64,000 nucleotides of DNA from Manis javanica (GCF_040802235.1 NC_133169.1:47809034-47873033), one strand, 5' to 3'. Shown: positions 48,901 through 60,964, numbered from the stretch's first letter. Made by a program: numbers and translations. The notes: a model not told the origin generated them from the letters alone.

Positions 48901-49600
48901 AAACCATAAAACTCCTAGGAGAAAACATAGGCAAAAGTCTCTTGAATACATACATGAGCAACTTTTTCCTGAATGCATCTCCTCGGGCAATGGAAACAAA
49001 ATAAAAAATGAACAAATGTGACTACATCATGCTAAAAAGCTTCTGTACAGCAAAGGACACTATCAGCAGAACAAAAAGACATCCTACAGTATGGGAGAAT
49101 ATATTTGTAAATGACATATCTGACAAGGGGTTAACATCCAAAATCTATAAAGAACTCATATGCCTCAACACTCAAAAAGCAAATAACCTTATTAAAAACT
49201 GGGTGGAGGATATAAACAGACAATTCTCCAAAGAAGAAATTCAGATGGCAAACAGACACATGAAAAGATGCCCCACATCGCTAGTTGTCAGGGAAATACA
49301 AATTAAAACCACAATGAGATAACACCTCACACCAGTTAGGATGGCCAACATTGAAAAGAATAGGAACAACGAATGCTGATGAGGATGTGGAGAAAAAGAA
49401 ACCCTCCTACACACTGCTGGTGGTAATGTAAACTAGTTCAATGATTGTGGAAAGCAGTATGGAGGTTCCTCAAAAAACTGAAAATAGAAATAACATTTGA
49501 CCCAGGAATTCTACTCCTAGGAATTTACCCTAAGAATGCAGGAGCCCAGTGTGAAAAAGACATATGCCCCCCTATGTTTATCACAGCACTATTCACAATA
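46000..49600 (+). pseudogene. L1 ORF2 (endonuclease, RT, C-terminal part), broken
   Basis: Endonuclease remnants lie at about 46,060-46,750; the frame 46,639-46,911 retains SDHKGMKLEI, matching the endonuclease SDH signature. Reverse-transcriptase fingers lie at 47,220-47,588 ([29 protein letters not shown]). The catalytic box reads FVDD (48,087-48,098) in place of FADD. The C-terminal part is at 49,008-49,322 and ends with the Cys/His-rich region near 49,370-49,460. Many stops and frameshifts are present, for example the TAG at 46,110 and TGA near 48,178. Confidence 0.88.
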
Positions 49601-50139
49601 GCGAAGAAATGGAAGTCCATCAGTAGATGAATGGATAACAAAGATGTGGTACAGATACATAACGGAGTATTATTCACCCATAGGAAGAAAACAAATCCTA
49701 CTATTTGCAACAACATAGATGGAGCTAGAGGGTATTAGGCTCAGTGAAATAAGCCAGGCAGAGAAAGACAAGTACCAAATGATTTCTCATCTGTGGAGCA
49801 TAAGGACCAAGCAAAAACTGAAGGAACAAAACATCAGCAGATTCACAGAACCCTAGAATGGACTAACAGTTGCTAAAGGGAAAGGGAGGTTTGGGGTGGG
49901 TGGGAACAGAGGGAGAAAGGTAATAAGGGGCATTACAATTAGTACACATAATGTAGTGGGGCAGCACATGGAAGGCAGTGTAGCACAGAGAAGACACGTA
50001 GTGATTCTACAGCATCTCACTACTCTGATGGACAGTGACTGCAATGGGGTCTCTGGTGGGGACTTGATAATGGGGGGAGTCTAGTAACCATAATGTTGCT
50101 CATGCAATTGTATATTAATGATACCATTAAAAAAAAGAT

Positions 50140-53100
50140 TCCTATGTGAGAGGTGGAAAAGGTATGTGGGTTAAAGAAAGAAAAGAGTCAAGGGTGAGAG
50201 AAGCTGTGTAGGATAGTTGCTTTGTCTAGATTATAGTGCATCTTAAACTTTTGGGGGAACATGCTGTTTGAGTATACGCTGGATGCTACCATCCTATTTC
50301 TCAGCAAAACAAAACAAAAAATAGAGGGAAAGAACACAGATTAAGAAATCCTGATATAAAGACTTTTTTAACAGAAATTCCGCTAACTAAAATTTACACT
50401 AATTGTAATGATGATTTTTTTCCAGCACACCTAAACCTCATTATCAAATTAACTCTAATATCCCTTTAAAAAACTACAAGTATCCATATTTTTATTGCCC
50501 TAGGTGAGATTAAATCTGGCAAAAGTCTGTTTTCATTGGAATTATTGTGCCTGAGGATAAGGAATCATAGGGATTGGATGAATGAGTGAGGCTTAATGAA
50601 GACAGAAAAGAAGGAAGAAAAAAAGTGAGAGAAAAAGGGAAGGAAGAAGGAAATGAGAAAAAGGAGCAATGAACAATACAGAATAGTCATAGAAACCACA
50701 GTGATACATTTCATTACTCAAAAATACTGTGGTTGCCATTATTTACAATCTGCTATTTACCTAACATTTAGATCTACTGTAGAAAAAGTTCATAACATGA
50801 GACAAACCAACCTAGAGAATATCATTTCCATTCACTGAAATGATTCATATGGCTATACATTTCTAACTTATGTTCTGATAACAATCTGTCTTATGGTAAA
50901 TGTTAAGTACTTTTAAAAATAGCTAATGATTTTCAAATGGAGAAAGAAAGTGGACAGAACAGTTACCTAAATTAATTCATGATCCTTCTATCATAGACTG
51001 ACAGTTATCTAATTTTCTGTCATTAGGTCTCATCATAGCAAACAGTAAGATGTATAAATTTAGACCCAAATTACATCAGAAAATATTTTAAATGTGTTAC
51101 TCTTTCATGATTAGACTAGTTAATTAAGAAAACATATTTAAACAATGACACAGCATAGAAATCTAATATATACTTGAAATGACAACAAACAGTTCAAATA
51201 TCAGATTAGAGTACATTTAGAGAAACTGAAGTAACATTTAGATAAAAAAAGATAATTGCAGAAAGCAAAATTATCCAAGAATCAACTAGGAATAAGGAGG
51301 GAAAATCATTAAAGGAAAATAATAGAAATCCATTTTGAGAACTTAGAATTTTAGGGACAGAACGACACTTATAAATCTTACGTTCAAAACCTCTCATTTA
51401 CCTTTGAGAAAGGTGAGGTTCAGAGTTTTTATGTCTTGACCAAGAAAGGAATATGTCTGTTTAGGGACCATGAACTTGGACTAGTACTCAGGTTCAATGG
51501 CCAAAAACCAATATCCCTAATTAAGACATAACACACTTTGTGATCATACTTCCTAAATTTGTGCACACATAACTGATTTGGAAGTAAATCTGTGAAAAAA
51601 AGTAAAGGTTACTGAATTCATTTCATGTATGTATAGTTGGTTTTCTCTTCTTTGTAAAAGAAGATATGATTTTAACAAAAACTTTTCAGTGAGGTTTAAA
51701 ACTTTTTTTAAAAGTCTTTATAAATCAAAAGGTTCAATTTACACCACACCTATCACTTTCTCCTGTCAACTTTCCCAAATAAACACTGAAGTAATTTTCT
51801 TACTTTATCATTCTCTAAGCCAACCCACACAGTCAATCCTTTGGTACCATTTATCCCATTTATCCTCAAGTCCCTGAAAATCCTAACATTTAACTAAACT
51901 TGCATAATTTTTCTAACATATTTACACAATTTTAACTTAAAAAGAACTTTAAATTTGCTAAGAATATATATGTACGTGCGTGTATATATATGCACACACA
52001 CACACACTTGTTTTAACATGGGGAAAAAAGCAGTATTTAGAGAAGCAAAATTGAGAAAAGGCTAGAATTGTTACATTTAGAAGTGGTGACTCAAAAGCCA
52101 CCTTTGAATTGTGATTGGAGGCAAGAACAAGAAGAACAGATGGCAGATAAGTAAAATAGGTAAGACATTTTATTGCAGACATTTTATTATTTATTCACTT
52201 TGTTAGCCCAATTTTTATAACTTTTCTAAGTTGAAAGTTTGCTGCAAAAGCAAAATAAATCTGTCTGAATGTAAAGGGAAAAAGGCCAAGGTTTACAGAC
52301 AGATGTAGAAGACCTCACTGTGCAGGAAAAACATTTTTAACTTTTTTAGCCTGAAAGTGCTGTATTTTCTATTGAAATACTGTTAATAACTCATTTTGCC
52401 TTTCAAACACTTAATCTCCCTCACTCATATCCCCAATTTATATTAATTCACCAAACTACTGAATGATAAATTCAGGCAAGCCCAACACACTCACCTTTCT
52501 AAGGGCTCCCGTGTGTTTCCAGGCTGAACTATCTTCTTCACGGCATTTAACTGAAAGTGCCACAAGAGCCTGTGTGTACACAGGCTAAATAGCACCCTCA
52601 CAATGCAGGTGAAGTGGTCTAGAGGAGAAAGAGAACATCATTATTTCTTTGGAATCTAGACATTTTGTACTCAAGCTAGTTCACGAATATACACTTTCTT
52701 TGCATGTGTAACTGGTTTTCATTCAACAGGTAATAAAATGAGATTATAATGTAATACGGGCTACTCAACAGATTTGGAATTAAGAAAGCAAAGTTCCCAT
52801 GTTCATCCACAGAATATGTAAATGAGAAGCATTTAACACAATGCAAAGTATGCTCTATTTTAGAAGACCAGAGTGCTAATGTCATTCAACCTCAGCATAG
52901 CTATGTAACCTTAGCAAATGCCCTTACTGGACATCATGTGCTTAATAACAATGTCTGGGAGTCTGAATATTTAAAGATCAATACTTCATCTATTTCTAAT
53001 ATGATAGAGATCTTTTAAAGAATAATATCATATCATATATCAGAACTTCTACAGTAAAAAAGAAAAGGAAAGAATCCCAGTATTTTAGGTACTCTGAACT

Positions 53101-53190
53101 TATAACTCTTATGAATCAAAGCACAGTAGTAGCAATATGGAAAATGCTTGGAGGCTTCTGGTACATATTAGGTACCTACCAAGTGGTAGA
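50140..53190. other. Intergenic with simple repeats, no recognised gene
   Basis: AT-rich DNA. A GAAA/GGAA purine tract lies at about 50,590-50,670, and a (TA)n(CA)n run lies at about 51,965-52,010. No gene or old repeat family is clear to me. Confidence 0.5.
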
Positions 53191-53194
53191 TTAG

Positions 53195-53400
53195 CAATCA
53201 GAACTAACATTTATATGTACCTAATAATTTAGAAAATTTCATTCAAATGCCTCATTTAATCCTCATAACAATATCAGTTGGGCAATTGAGCTTCAAAAGA
53301 ATGTGCTTGTGATAACAAGATTAATAAGCAACCAAGTCTGAACTTCATTCCACACAGATCATTTTACTTTGGATTCAGTATTCCTTCTATTATATTTGCT
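53195..53400 (-). repeat. MIR SINE, antisense
   Basis: Antisense MIR order: TGCCTCATTTAATCCTCATA, TGATAACAAGATTAATAAGC, AACCAAGTCTGAACTTCATT, then GTATTCCTTCTATTATATT. Confidence 0.75.
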
Positions 53401-53615
53401 GCTCCCCTAGTAAATGGGTACCACCACTTAATCAGTTGCTGAAGTCAGAAACTTACAGACGTCCTTAATAACTTTGCTGTCTCTTTCTCCCCACATTCAA
53501 ACAGTGACCAAGTCCTGTCAATCCTACTTTTAGAATATTTCTCAAGTCAGTCCAACACCCTGGACCAAACTTCCATCTTTTCTTGCCTACATCAATAATC
53601 CCAGCCTAAGCAGCT
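53400..53615. repeat. Unnamed old interspersed repeat fragment
   Basis: ACCAAGTCCTGTCAATCCTA, then TAGAATATTTCTCAAGTCAG and TCTTTTCTTGCCTACATCAA follow the wording of a widespread mammalian repeat whose family name I cannot state with confidence. Confidence 0.4.
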
Positions 53616-54170
53616 GTGTTGGGGTCCCTAAACCACTCCCATGTTTGATGATTCACTAGGAGGACTCACAAGACTTTGCATATAGTCCCATAATTTATTA
53701 CCACAAAAGGATACAAAGTAAAAGCAGTAAATTCAAAAGGCACATTGGGTGTAGTCCAGATTAAATTTCCAGAGTCTTCTCCCAAAAGAGTCACACAGTA
53801 CATAATAATTCCCCAGTAATGAACTATGAAAGCATGTATGAAATATACACCAGGGAAGCTCATTAAGAGATTTAGTGCCCAAGGTTTTTATTGAGGACAG
53901 GGCTGGTAGGCACCCACTGCTTAGCACATACCCAACTTCTAGACTCCTAGGAGAAAAGCAGATGTGTTCAGCATAAACTACATTGTACAGTATACACATA
54001 GGGAGCCATTCTTATCAGTTCTGGTGATGGTGGAAACCCTCACCAACCATAAAGTCAAGGCATCTTGTTAAGCAGGTTAGCAGTCAAGTCTTCTGTTAAC
54101 TTCTTCCTGCACAGTGGATTAGCTACATCACCTTCTAGCCCCTTGCAATCTACTTTTTTATGATTATTAC
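53615..54170 (-). mobile_element. Endogenous retrovirus LTR (solo), antisense
   Basis: Read on the minus strand, it ends ...GGGACCCCAACA (complement of TGTTGGGGTCCC, 53,617), which is the CA end typical of an LTR. A GTAATAAAT polyadenylation-like motif (complement of ATTTATTAC, about 53,693-53,702) lies near that end. The interior wording (CACTAGGAGGACTCACAAGA, CCAGGGAAGCTCATTAAGAG, AGTGCCCAAGGTTTTTATTG) is that of a common mammalian LTR family. No internal retroviral genes adjoin it. Confidence 0.65.
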
Positions 54171-54640
54171 AGCCAGGTTGATTCTTTTTTTTTTTAATTT
54201 GGCATCCTTCTTCTGGGTCTCTGTATAAGCTGAAACATTTCCTGCTTCCTTGTAGCCTGAATAATTATTAAATTAGATGACATCTTAAAAGTCCCTTCCT
54301 AAGGAAAATCTTCCCTTATTTTAAATTGTTTGTCTGTCTCATCCATGTTGATAGGTTGAGATGGGGAGTTGACATAAACTGAGCCAGTCAGAGCACCTAC
54401 CTGGGATTTTTCTACCTGGAGGTAAAAGGAGAGTCTAAAGATGTGTCTGGAAGTGTCAGAGGTCACACTCCAGATCTATGGGAGAGACTCTAAAGCAAGA
54501 CTGAATGGAGAAGATCCACAGAGAGGAGAGACCCAGGATGGCAAAAACCCTGCCAGCACCCAAAGCCCTGGTTCCTGTTACCCCTGAGGCCACCCTCAAC
54601 TCCTACAGGTTGGTCATGAGCCCATCACTGCCCTCCCCTT
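54170..54640. other. Intergenic, nothing firmly recognised
   Basis: Mixed sequence including GAGACCCAGGATGGCAAAAA. No gene is recognised. Confidence 0.4.
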
Positions 54641-55400
54641 GTACTCAAAGCTAGCTCTGAATCGATAGTGTTATATACTGAGTTACATGAAATACAGTTT
54701 TGGGCATTCATATGATCAAATATCTATTTCCCAGGCCTATTTGCTCTTCATCAACAGTTCCTGAAAACACTGCAGAGACTTAAAGGTGAAATGGGTGTTT
54801 TGTCATGTTAATGAGAGACTTTTGCACTCCTTACCCGTGGGCAGGCCTGGAGGCTGAATCAGCCAATGGCCAATAATTTAGTCCATCATGACTGTACAGG
54901 GAAGCCCTCACAAAAACCCCTGAGAAGAGCTTTTTGCTCTCTCTATTTGTCTCAGTTGGATCTGGCTTCTTGGTTGGAGAGAGCTTCTGTACTTGTGGCA
55001 TCAGAACACCCTCACGCATAAGGGAGCCAGGCCCCAGGCTCCAAGAGGACAGAAGCTCTTTTACTTGGGACCTTGCCCTGTGTATCTCTTCATCTGGCTG
55101 TTAACTTGCATCCTTTATGGAAATATCCTTTACTAAACTGGTAAACATAAGTGTTTTCCTGGGTCTGTGAGGAAATCTAGCAAATCAATAGAACAGAGGA
55201 GATCGTGGAAACCTCCAATCTGAGGCCAGTGGGTCGGAAGCACAGGGAGCTGCCTGGGACTTGTTGCTGGCATCTGGAGTTGGGAGTGGGGGGGAAGTCT
55301 TGTAGGACAAAGCCCTTAACCTGGGAATCTGGTGCTGTCTCTGTGCAGATAGCATTGGAATTAAGTTGAGTTCTCCAACAGCCTGCTGGTGTTCAAGAAT
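54640..55400 (+). mobile_element. LTR-like repeat, plus orientation
   Basis: Typical LTR content: CAGCCAATGGCCAATAATTT with two CCAAT boxes (about 54,860-54,880), then CCCTCACAAAAACCCCTGAG, AAGGGAGCCAGGCCCCAGGC, TCCTTTACTAAACTGGTAAA and GGGTCGGAAGCACAGGGAGC. The order matches a common old mammalian LTR that I cannot name with confidence. No terminal repeats are clear. Confidence 0.55.
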
Positions 55401-56335
55401 TGCTTAGTATTAGTATGTGTGGGAAGCCGCCCCCGCCCCCCACATACATATACACATTGGAATCGGGTCCAGGAACCTGAACGAAGTTATCTTACTATTA
55501 CTGCTGTGTATAATGTTGTTATTGTTATACATATATGTAGGGGAAAAATACACAATTCCATCTGGAGTCAGATGAGAGGGACTCACAGATATCTAGATGT
55601 CCTAATACCCAGGCACTTAACACATGCCAGGATATAAACAATGAGAACTTATAGTCTGGGTAGAGAAAAAGACAAATTGCTATAAGCATGGAGAGAGTGT
55701 AATGGAAGCAAATAGGAGGAGGAACTAATCTAGACCAAAGGCAAGACACAATGGGGACAGAAAAAAGCTTCCAGCCCCAACCAGGAGAGTTAGTCTTGAA
55801 TGATGAAGATAAATAAACGATAATAAGGAAGGCAGGGATGGGGTGAGGTAAGGGAAAGGAATTCCAGACAGAGGAAGACATTTGTACAAGGGCACAGAAA
55901 AAGCCTAAGGCTTACAGGAACTGTAAGGTGTCCACTAGAACTAGAATATGAGTTAGTGATTTTTGAGAGATGAAGCTAGAAAAATAATCATCATGCTGAA
56001 AACCGAAGGTTGCAAACTATAGGCTAACTGTCCAAATGTAACCTGAACAGATGTTTGGTTTCCTTTTATCCTGTTTTTTTTTTTAATTACTGACATTTAA
56101 AAAATTGGAAATTTCTTAAGACCAGAATTCCACTTATTCTTGGAAAACAGGAAGATGTGGACTATCCTGGGCTCAAATTCTTATATGCCAACAGGTATCT
56201 GGAGCTGAGTGGTAACTGGCCTTTTTGATCAAGCAATATTCTCCAGCATGTCACAATCTCCCACTCCTAATTATTTCAAACCAAAGACTATTCACAAGGA
56301 GTCAGAATATAACATTACTGCTAAGAATGAATTTA
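55400..56335. repeat. Old interspersed repeat, family unnamed
   Basis: GGAAAGGAATTCCAGACAGA, then TTTGTACAAGGGCACAGAAA and GGAACTGTAAGGTGTCCACT follow a known old mammalian repeat order. An ordinary C-rich run lies at 55,428-55,442. Confidence 0.4.
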
Positions 56336-56545
56336 GGTTAGAAGCTAAGCTGTCTAGATTTAAATCCTGACGCTTCAGATCTTAGGCAAGCTGGCAAAAA
56401 TACTAAAATGCTTTTATTTCCTCATCTGTTAAATGGAAATAATAATATCACCTACCTTAAAGGGATTAAGTAAAATAAGGTTTAAACCCTTAAATGGCCA
56501 AACAGTGATTGAATAGCAATCAATAAATATCTGTTGTTGTTATTA
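56335..56545 (+). repeat. MIR SINE
   Basis: TAAATCCTGACGCTTCAGAT, GATCTTAGGCAAGCTGGCAA, TTTCCTCATCTGTTAAATGG, TAATATCACCTACCTTAAAG, CAATCAATAAATATCTGTTG in MIR order. Confidence 0.85.
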
Positions 56546-57106
56546 CTATTTATGTTGTATGATATCTACAGGCATTTGATTGTAGACTAGCATCTAGACT
56601 GGCCAATAAGAAGTCACTGAAGCATTTTAAGCAGGACAGTGATAATATGAGCTTTATAATTTAAAATATTCATTGCTGCTTCCTAGGAGAAAGGGAAGGA
56701 AATGAGACAGTTGTACAGGGAAGGACACCTATTGGCAGATAACAAAAGTACTATATATGTGAAATTAGATGGCCAAGACTAAGGAGGAGTAATGATGATG
56801 GAGAATGGGTCAAATTAGAGAAATGTTTAGATGACAGAAGGTATAGAATCTAGTAGACCTTTGGAGATAGAGGATGATGGTAGTCTCTTATTGCTAAAAA
56901 GAGTGGAAAGTGAAAGGGCAAGCTCCCAGATCCTATTTCAGCCAATTGGAGTTTAGTCTCTCTCTCCAGTCAGCAAGAAGTACACCCACCACCCGTAGAC
57001 CCTGCAAACTGACCAAAGCCAAGACTCATCACCCCCCCAACTACCCCCAGGCCCAGCCAATCAGCCAGAGCCATGGCCATCACCCCCCTAAACCGCCCTG
57101 GAAACC

Positions 57107-57113
57107 TATAAAA
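57107..57113 (+). promoter_or_regulatory. LTR TATA box
   Basis: TATAAAA in GGAAACCTATAAAACC, 94 bases before the LTR polyadenylation signal. This is the normal retroviral U3/R arrangement, so the LTR may still have promoter activity. Confidence 0.8.
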
Positions 57114-57200
57114 CCTTTGTTCGGGGGAAAACACGCTCTCTTTCTCTGGCACCTGGCCACTGTGTCGGCATAGGTGTGAGACTGAGCTCGGGCTAGCTCG

Positions 57201-57206
57201 AATAAA
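57201..57206 (+). terminator. LTR polyadenylation signal
   Basis: AATAAA in GCTCGAATAAAGGCTC, followed by a T-rich stretch (GGCTCTTTTGCTTTTGC) and a GTGTTGG element. This is the R-region polyadenylation signal. Confidence 0.85.
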
Positions 57207-57644
57207 GGCTCTTTTGCTTTTGCATCCGTGTTGGCTCCTTAGTGGTCTCCTTGGAATTCGCGACTTTGGGCACAAAAGAAAGCAATAGCAATGACTAAAA
57301 TGGAAAACAGGAAGAGACAAGACTGAGTGGGAAGAAAATGAATTAATGTTTTACATGTTGAGTTTTAAGTGTATACAGGTATTTGGGTCTGGAGCTCACC
57401 AGGGAATTGTAGACTGGAGCTAGATACTTGGGACTCACCAGAGAATAGGTGAGTTGAAGCTATGGAAAAGAAGACAAAATTGAGAAGGGGACAGGAACTG
57501 AGGAATGACTCAAAGGATGGTGAGAAGAGGAGGTGAATGAAAAGGAGCCTTGAGAATGAGAAGAGAGAAGAAGAGAACCACAAAAGGAGATGGTATCACT
57601 GATGTCAAAAAATGTATCTCATGGCTTAATTAAATGTTTTAACA

Positions 57645-60600
57645 GGAGTAGGAGTCAAGACTGTGGCGTGTGTAGGGCAGCGGTAATTTCCTTCCAAAAC
57701 CATATATATTTTTGAAAATACAACTATTCCTAAAAGAGAAACCAGAGCATACAGTACAACAGCCAGGCTACATTTACATCTGCGAGAACTCAGCATCTCA
57801 CGAATGGTGTAAGATACAAGCCACAGCCTGGCAGGACCCAAGCGCTCCCCCAACCCCAGCTCCCTGTTTGGAAGAAAGGAGTTGCAGTGGGGAGGGAGTG
57901 GAAGTGCAGGACTGCTGAATAACCAGCTCTAGCAATCTGCACCAGAAGTACAGACACACATTGTATGGTGTGCTGGATACTAGAGAAATGGAAAAGTAAA
58001 ATCTGCGAGTGGGTCCCCACAGCCGGCTCCCCTGGGACAAAAGAAAAGCAAGGGCTTTTTGAAAGCCTTCCTACAACAATACAACCTTCAAAGACTGACC
58101 AAGGAAGAAACATAAAATCTAAACAGACCAATTACCAACAAAGAAATTGAATCGGTAATCAAAAAACTACCCAAAAACAAAATCCCTGGGCCAAATGGAT
58201 TCCCTGCTAAATTTTATCAGACATATAGAGAAGACATAATACCCATTCTCCTGAAAGTTGTCCAAAAAATAGAAGAGGAGGGAATACTCCCAAACTCATT
58301 CTATGAAGCCAGCATCATTCTAATACCAAAACCAGGCAAAGACCCAACCAAAAAAGAAAATTACAGAACAATATCCCTGATGAATATAGATGCAAAAATA
58401 TTCAACAAAATATTAGCAAACCGAATTCAAAAATACATCAAGAGGATCATACACCATGACCAAGTGGGATTCATCCCAGGGATGCAAGGATGGTACAACA
58501 TTCGAAAATCCATCAACATCATCCACCACATCAATAAAAAGAAGGACAAAAACCACATGATCATCTCCATAGATGCTGAAAAAGCATTGAACAAAATTCA
58601 ACATCCATTCATGATAAAAACTCTCAACAAAATAGGTATACAGGGCAAGTACTTCAACATAATAAAGGCCATATATGACAAACCCACAGCCAACATCATA
58701 CTTAACAGTGAGAAGCTGAAAGCTTTTACTCTAAGATCGGGAACAAGACAGGAATGCTCACTCTCCCAACTGTTATTCAACATAGTACTGGAGGTCCTAG
58801 CCATGGCAATCAGACAAAACAAAGAAACATAAGGCATCCAGATTGGTAAAGAAGAAGTCAAAGTGTCACTAATTGCAGATGACATGAAAGTATACATAAA
58901 ATACCCTAAAGACTCGAGTCCAAAACTACTAGAACCAATATCAGCATTCAGCAAAATTGGATACAAAATTAATACACAGAAATATTTGGCATACCTATAC
59001 ACTAACAATGAACTAACAGAAAGAAAAATCAGGAAAACAGTTCCACAATAGCATCAAAAAGAATAAAATACCTGGGAATAAACCTAAACAAGGAAGTGAA
59101 AGACCTATACCCTAAAAACTACAAGACATTCTTAAGAGAAATTAAAGAGGACACTAACAAATGGATACTAATCCCATGCTCTTGGCTAGGAAGAATTAAT
59201 ATCGTCAAAATGGGCATCCTGCCCAAAGCAATATACAGATTCGATGCAATCCCTATCAAATCACCAACAGCATTCTTCAATGAACTGAAACAAATAGTTC
59301 AAAAATTCATATGGAAAAACCAAAGACCCCGAAAAGCCAAAGCAATCCTGAGAAGGAAGAATAAAGTGGGGAGGGGGAACTCACTCCCCAACTTCAAGCT
59401 CTACTACAAAGGCACAGTAATCTAGACAATTTGGTACTGGCACAAGAACAGAGCCACAGACCAGTGGAACAGAATAGAGAATCCAAACATTAACCCAAAC
59501 ATATATGGCCAATTAATACATGATAAAGGAGCCATGGACATACAATGGGGAAATGACAGTCTCTTCAACAGATGGTGCTGGCAAAACTGGACAGCTACAT
59601 GTAAGAGAATGAAACTGGATCACTGTCTACCCCCATACACAAAATAAATTCGAAATGGATCAGAGACCTGAATGTAAGTCATGAAACCATAAAACTCTTA
59701 GAAAAAAACATAGGCAAAAATCTCTTGAACATAAACATCAGTGACTTCTTCTTGAACATATCTCCCCGGGCAAGGGAAACAACAACACAAATGAACAAGT
59801 GAGACTACATCAAACTGAAAAGCTTCTGTACAGCAAAGGACACCACCAATAGAACAAAAAGGCATCCTATAGTACGGGAGAATATATTCATAAATGACAG
59901 ATCATATAAAGGGTTGACATCCAAAATATATGAAGAGCTCACATACATCAACAAACAAAAAGCAAATAATCCAATTAAAAAATGGTCAGAGGAACTGAAC
60001 AGATAGTTCTCCAAAGAAGAAATTCAGATGGCCAACAGACACATGAAAGGTTGCTCCACCTCACTAGTCATCGAAGAAATGCAAATTAAAACCACAATAA
60101 AATATCACCTCACACCAGTAAGCATCGCCACCATCCAAAAGACAAACAAGAACAAATGTTGGCGAGGATATGAAGAAAGGGGAACCCTCCTACACTGCTG
60201 GTGGGAATGTATACCAGTTCAACCATTGTGTAAAGCAGTATGGAGGTTCCTCATAAAAACTCAAAATAGAAATACCGTTTGACCCAGGAATTTCTCTCCT
60301 AGGAATTTACCCCAAGAATGCAGCAGCCCAGTTTTAAAAAGACATATGCACCCCTGTGTTTATCACTGCACTATTCACAATGGCCAAGAAACGGAAGCAA
60401 TGTGAGTGTCCATCAGTAGATGAGTGGATAAAGAAGATGTTGTACATATACACAATGGAATGTTATGCAGCCGTAAGAAGAAAACAAATCATACCATTTG
60501 CAACAACATGGATGGAGCTAGAGGGTATTATGCTCAGTGAAATAAGCCAGGCAGAGAAAGACAAGTATGGAATGATTTCACTCATCTGTGGAGTATAAGT

Positions 60601-60962
60601 ACAAAGGAAAAGCTGAAGGAGCAAAGTACCAGAAGACTCACAGAACCCAAGAATGGACTAACAGTTACCAAAGGGAAAAGGACTGGGGAGGATGGGTGGG
60701 AAGGGAGGGATAAGGAGAGTGGAGGGGAAAAGGGGGCATTATGATTAGTATGTATAATGTTGGGGGGCACGGGGAGGGCTGTATAACACAGAGAAGACAA
60801 GCAGTGATTCTACAACATCTTGTAGGCTGACAGGCAATGACTGCAATGGGGAATGTGGGGGGAACTTGGTGGTGGGGGGAGTCTAGTAAACATAATGTTC
60901 CTCATGCAATTGTAGAGTAATGATACCAAAATAAAAATAAATAAATAAGTAAATAAATAAAT
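57645..60962 (+). mobile_element. LINE-1 no. 3, internally deleted
   Basis: The left 430 bases (57,645-58,075) are L1 5'UTR, matching 43,970-44,410 of L1 no. 2: CACATTGTATGGTGTGCTGG against ATATTGCATGGTGTTCTGG, and CTGGGACAAAAGA in both. At about 58,066-58,080 the sequence passes directly to the ORF2 reverse-transcriptase region (ATACAACCTTCAAAGACTGA). It lacks the rest of the 5'UTR, all of ORF1 and the endonuclease, about 2.9 kb compared with L1 no. 2. The 3' end is regular: TAGAGTAATGATACCAAAAT, then an AAATAAAT-rich tail to about 60,962. Confidence 0.9.
58080..60282 (+). pseudogene. L1 ORF2 (reverse transcriptase onward), broken
   Basis: The best stretch is 58,380-58,832: [20 protein letters not shown], then [20 protein letters not shown] and [20 protein letters not shown]. 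The catalytic box is IADD (58,872-58,883) instead of FADD. Thumb and C-terminal pieces are at 59,096-59,425 and 60,028-60,282, the last with the Cys/His cluster [18 protein letters not shown]. Frame breaks occur near 58,832, 59,050 and 59,425, and single-codon stops are frequent. Not functional. Confidence 0.9.
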
Positions 60963-60964
60963 GT

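Larger units (their letters stand above)
43935..50138 (+). mobile_element. LINE-1 no. 2, near full length, dead
   Basis: About 6.2 kb with the full L1 order: 5'UTR (about 43,950-44,890), ORF1 (about 44,890-45,685), inter-ORF region, ORF2 (about 46,000-49,600) and a 3'UTR with a G-rich stretch (49,880-50,080). It ends ATTAATGATACCATTAAAAA (50,115-50,134). A possible degenerate target duplication is AAAAGATT at 43,930-43,937 and AAAAGATT at 50,130-50,138, each followed by similar TATGAGAGAG/TGTGAGAGG wording. All reading frames carry many stops and shifts. Confidence 0.92.
56911..57274 (+). mobile_element. Gammaretrovirus-type (ERV1) solo LTR
   Basis: A clean 364-base LTR. It starts TGAAAGGGCAAGCTCCC, ends TTTGGGCACA, and is flanked on both sides by AAAG (56,907-56,910 and 57,275-57,278), a 4-bp target duplication as expected for gammaretroviral integrases. 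Inside, in order, are a CCAAT-type box (CAGCCAATCAGCC, about 57,055), a TATA box (57,107-57,113) and AATAAA (57,201-57,206). No internal retroviral genes remain, as expected after recombination between two LTRs. Confidence 0.92.
56590..57600 (+). repeat. Old interspersed repeat interrupted by solo LTR
   Basis: Left part: AGTCACTGAAGCATTTTAAG, GCAGGACAGTGATAATATGA. Right part after the LTR: TTTGGGTCTGGAGCTCACCA, AGGTGAGTTGAAGCTATGGA, GGAACTGAGGAATGACTCAA. These belong to one old mammalian repeat unit whose name I cannot give. The LTR sits inside it. Confidence 0.5.

Noticed and set aside
56910-57320. Overlapping open frames on both strands across the solo LTR
   Set aside because: They lie within LTR control sequence and reflect its low stop-codon content rather than genes.
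31035-60962. The three L1 copies considered as one tandem array or a novel multi-gene system
   Set aside because: They have different truncations, separate 3' tails and unrelated DNA between them, so they are independent retrotransposon insertions.
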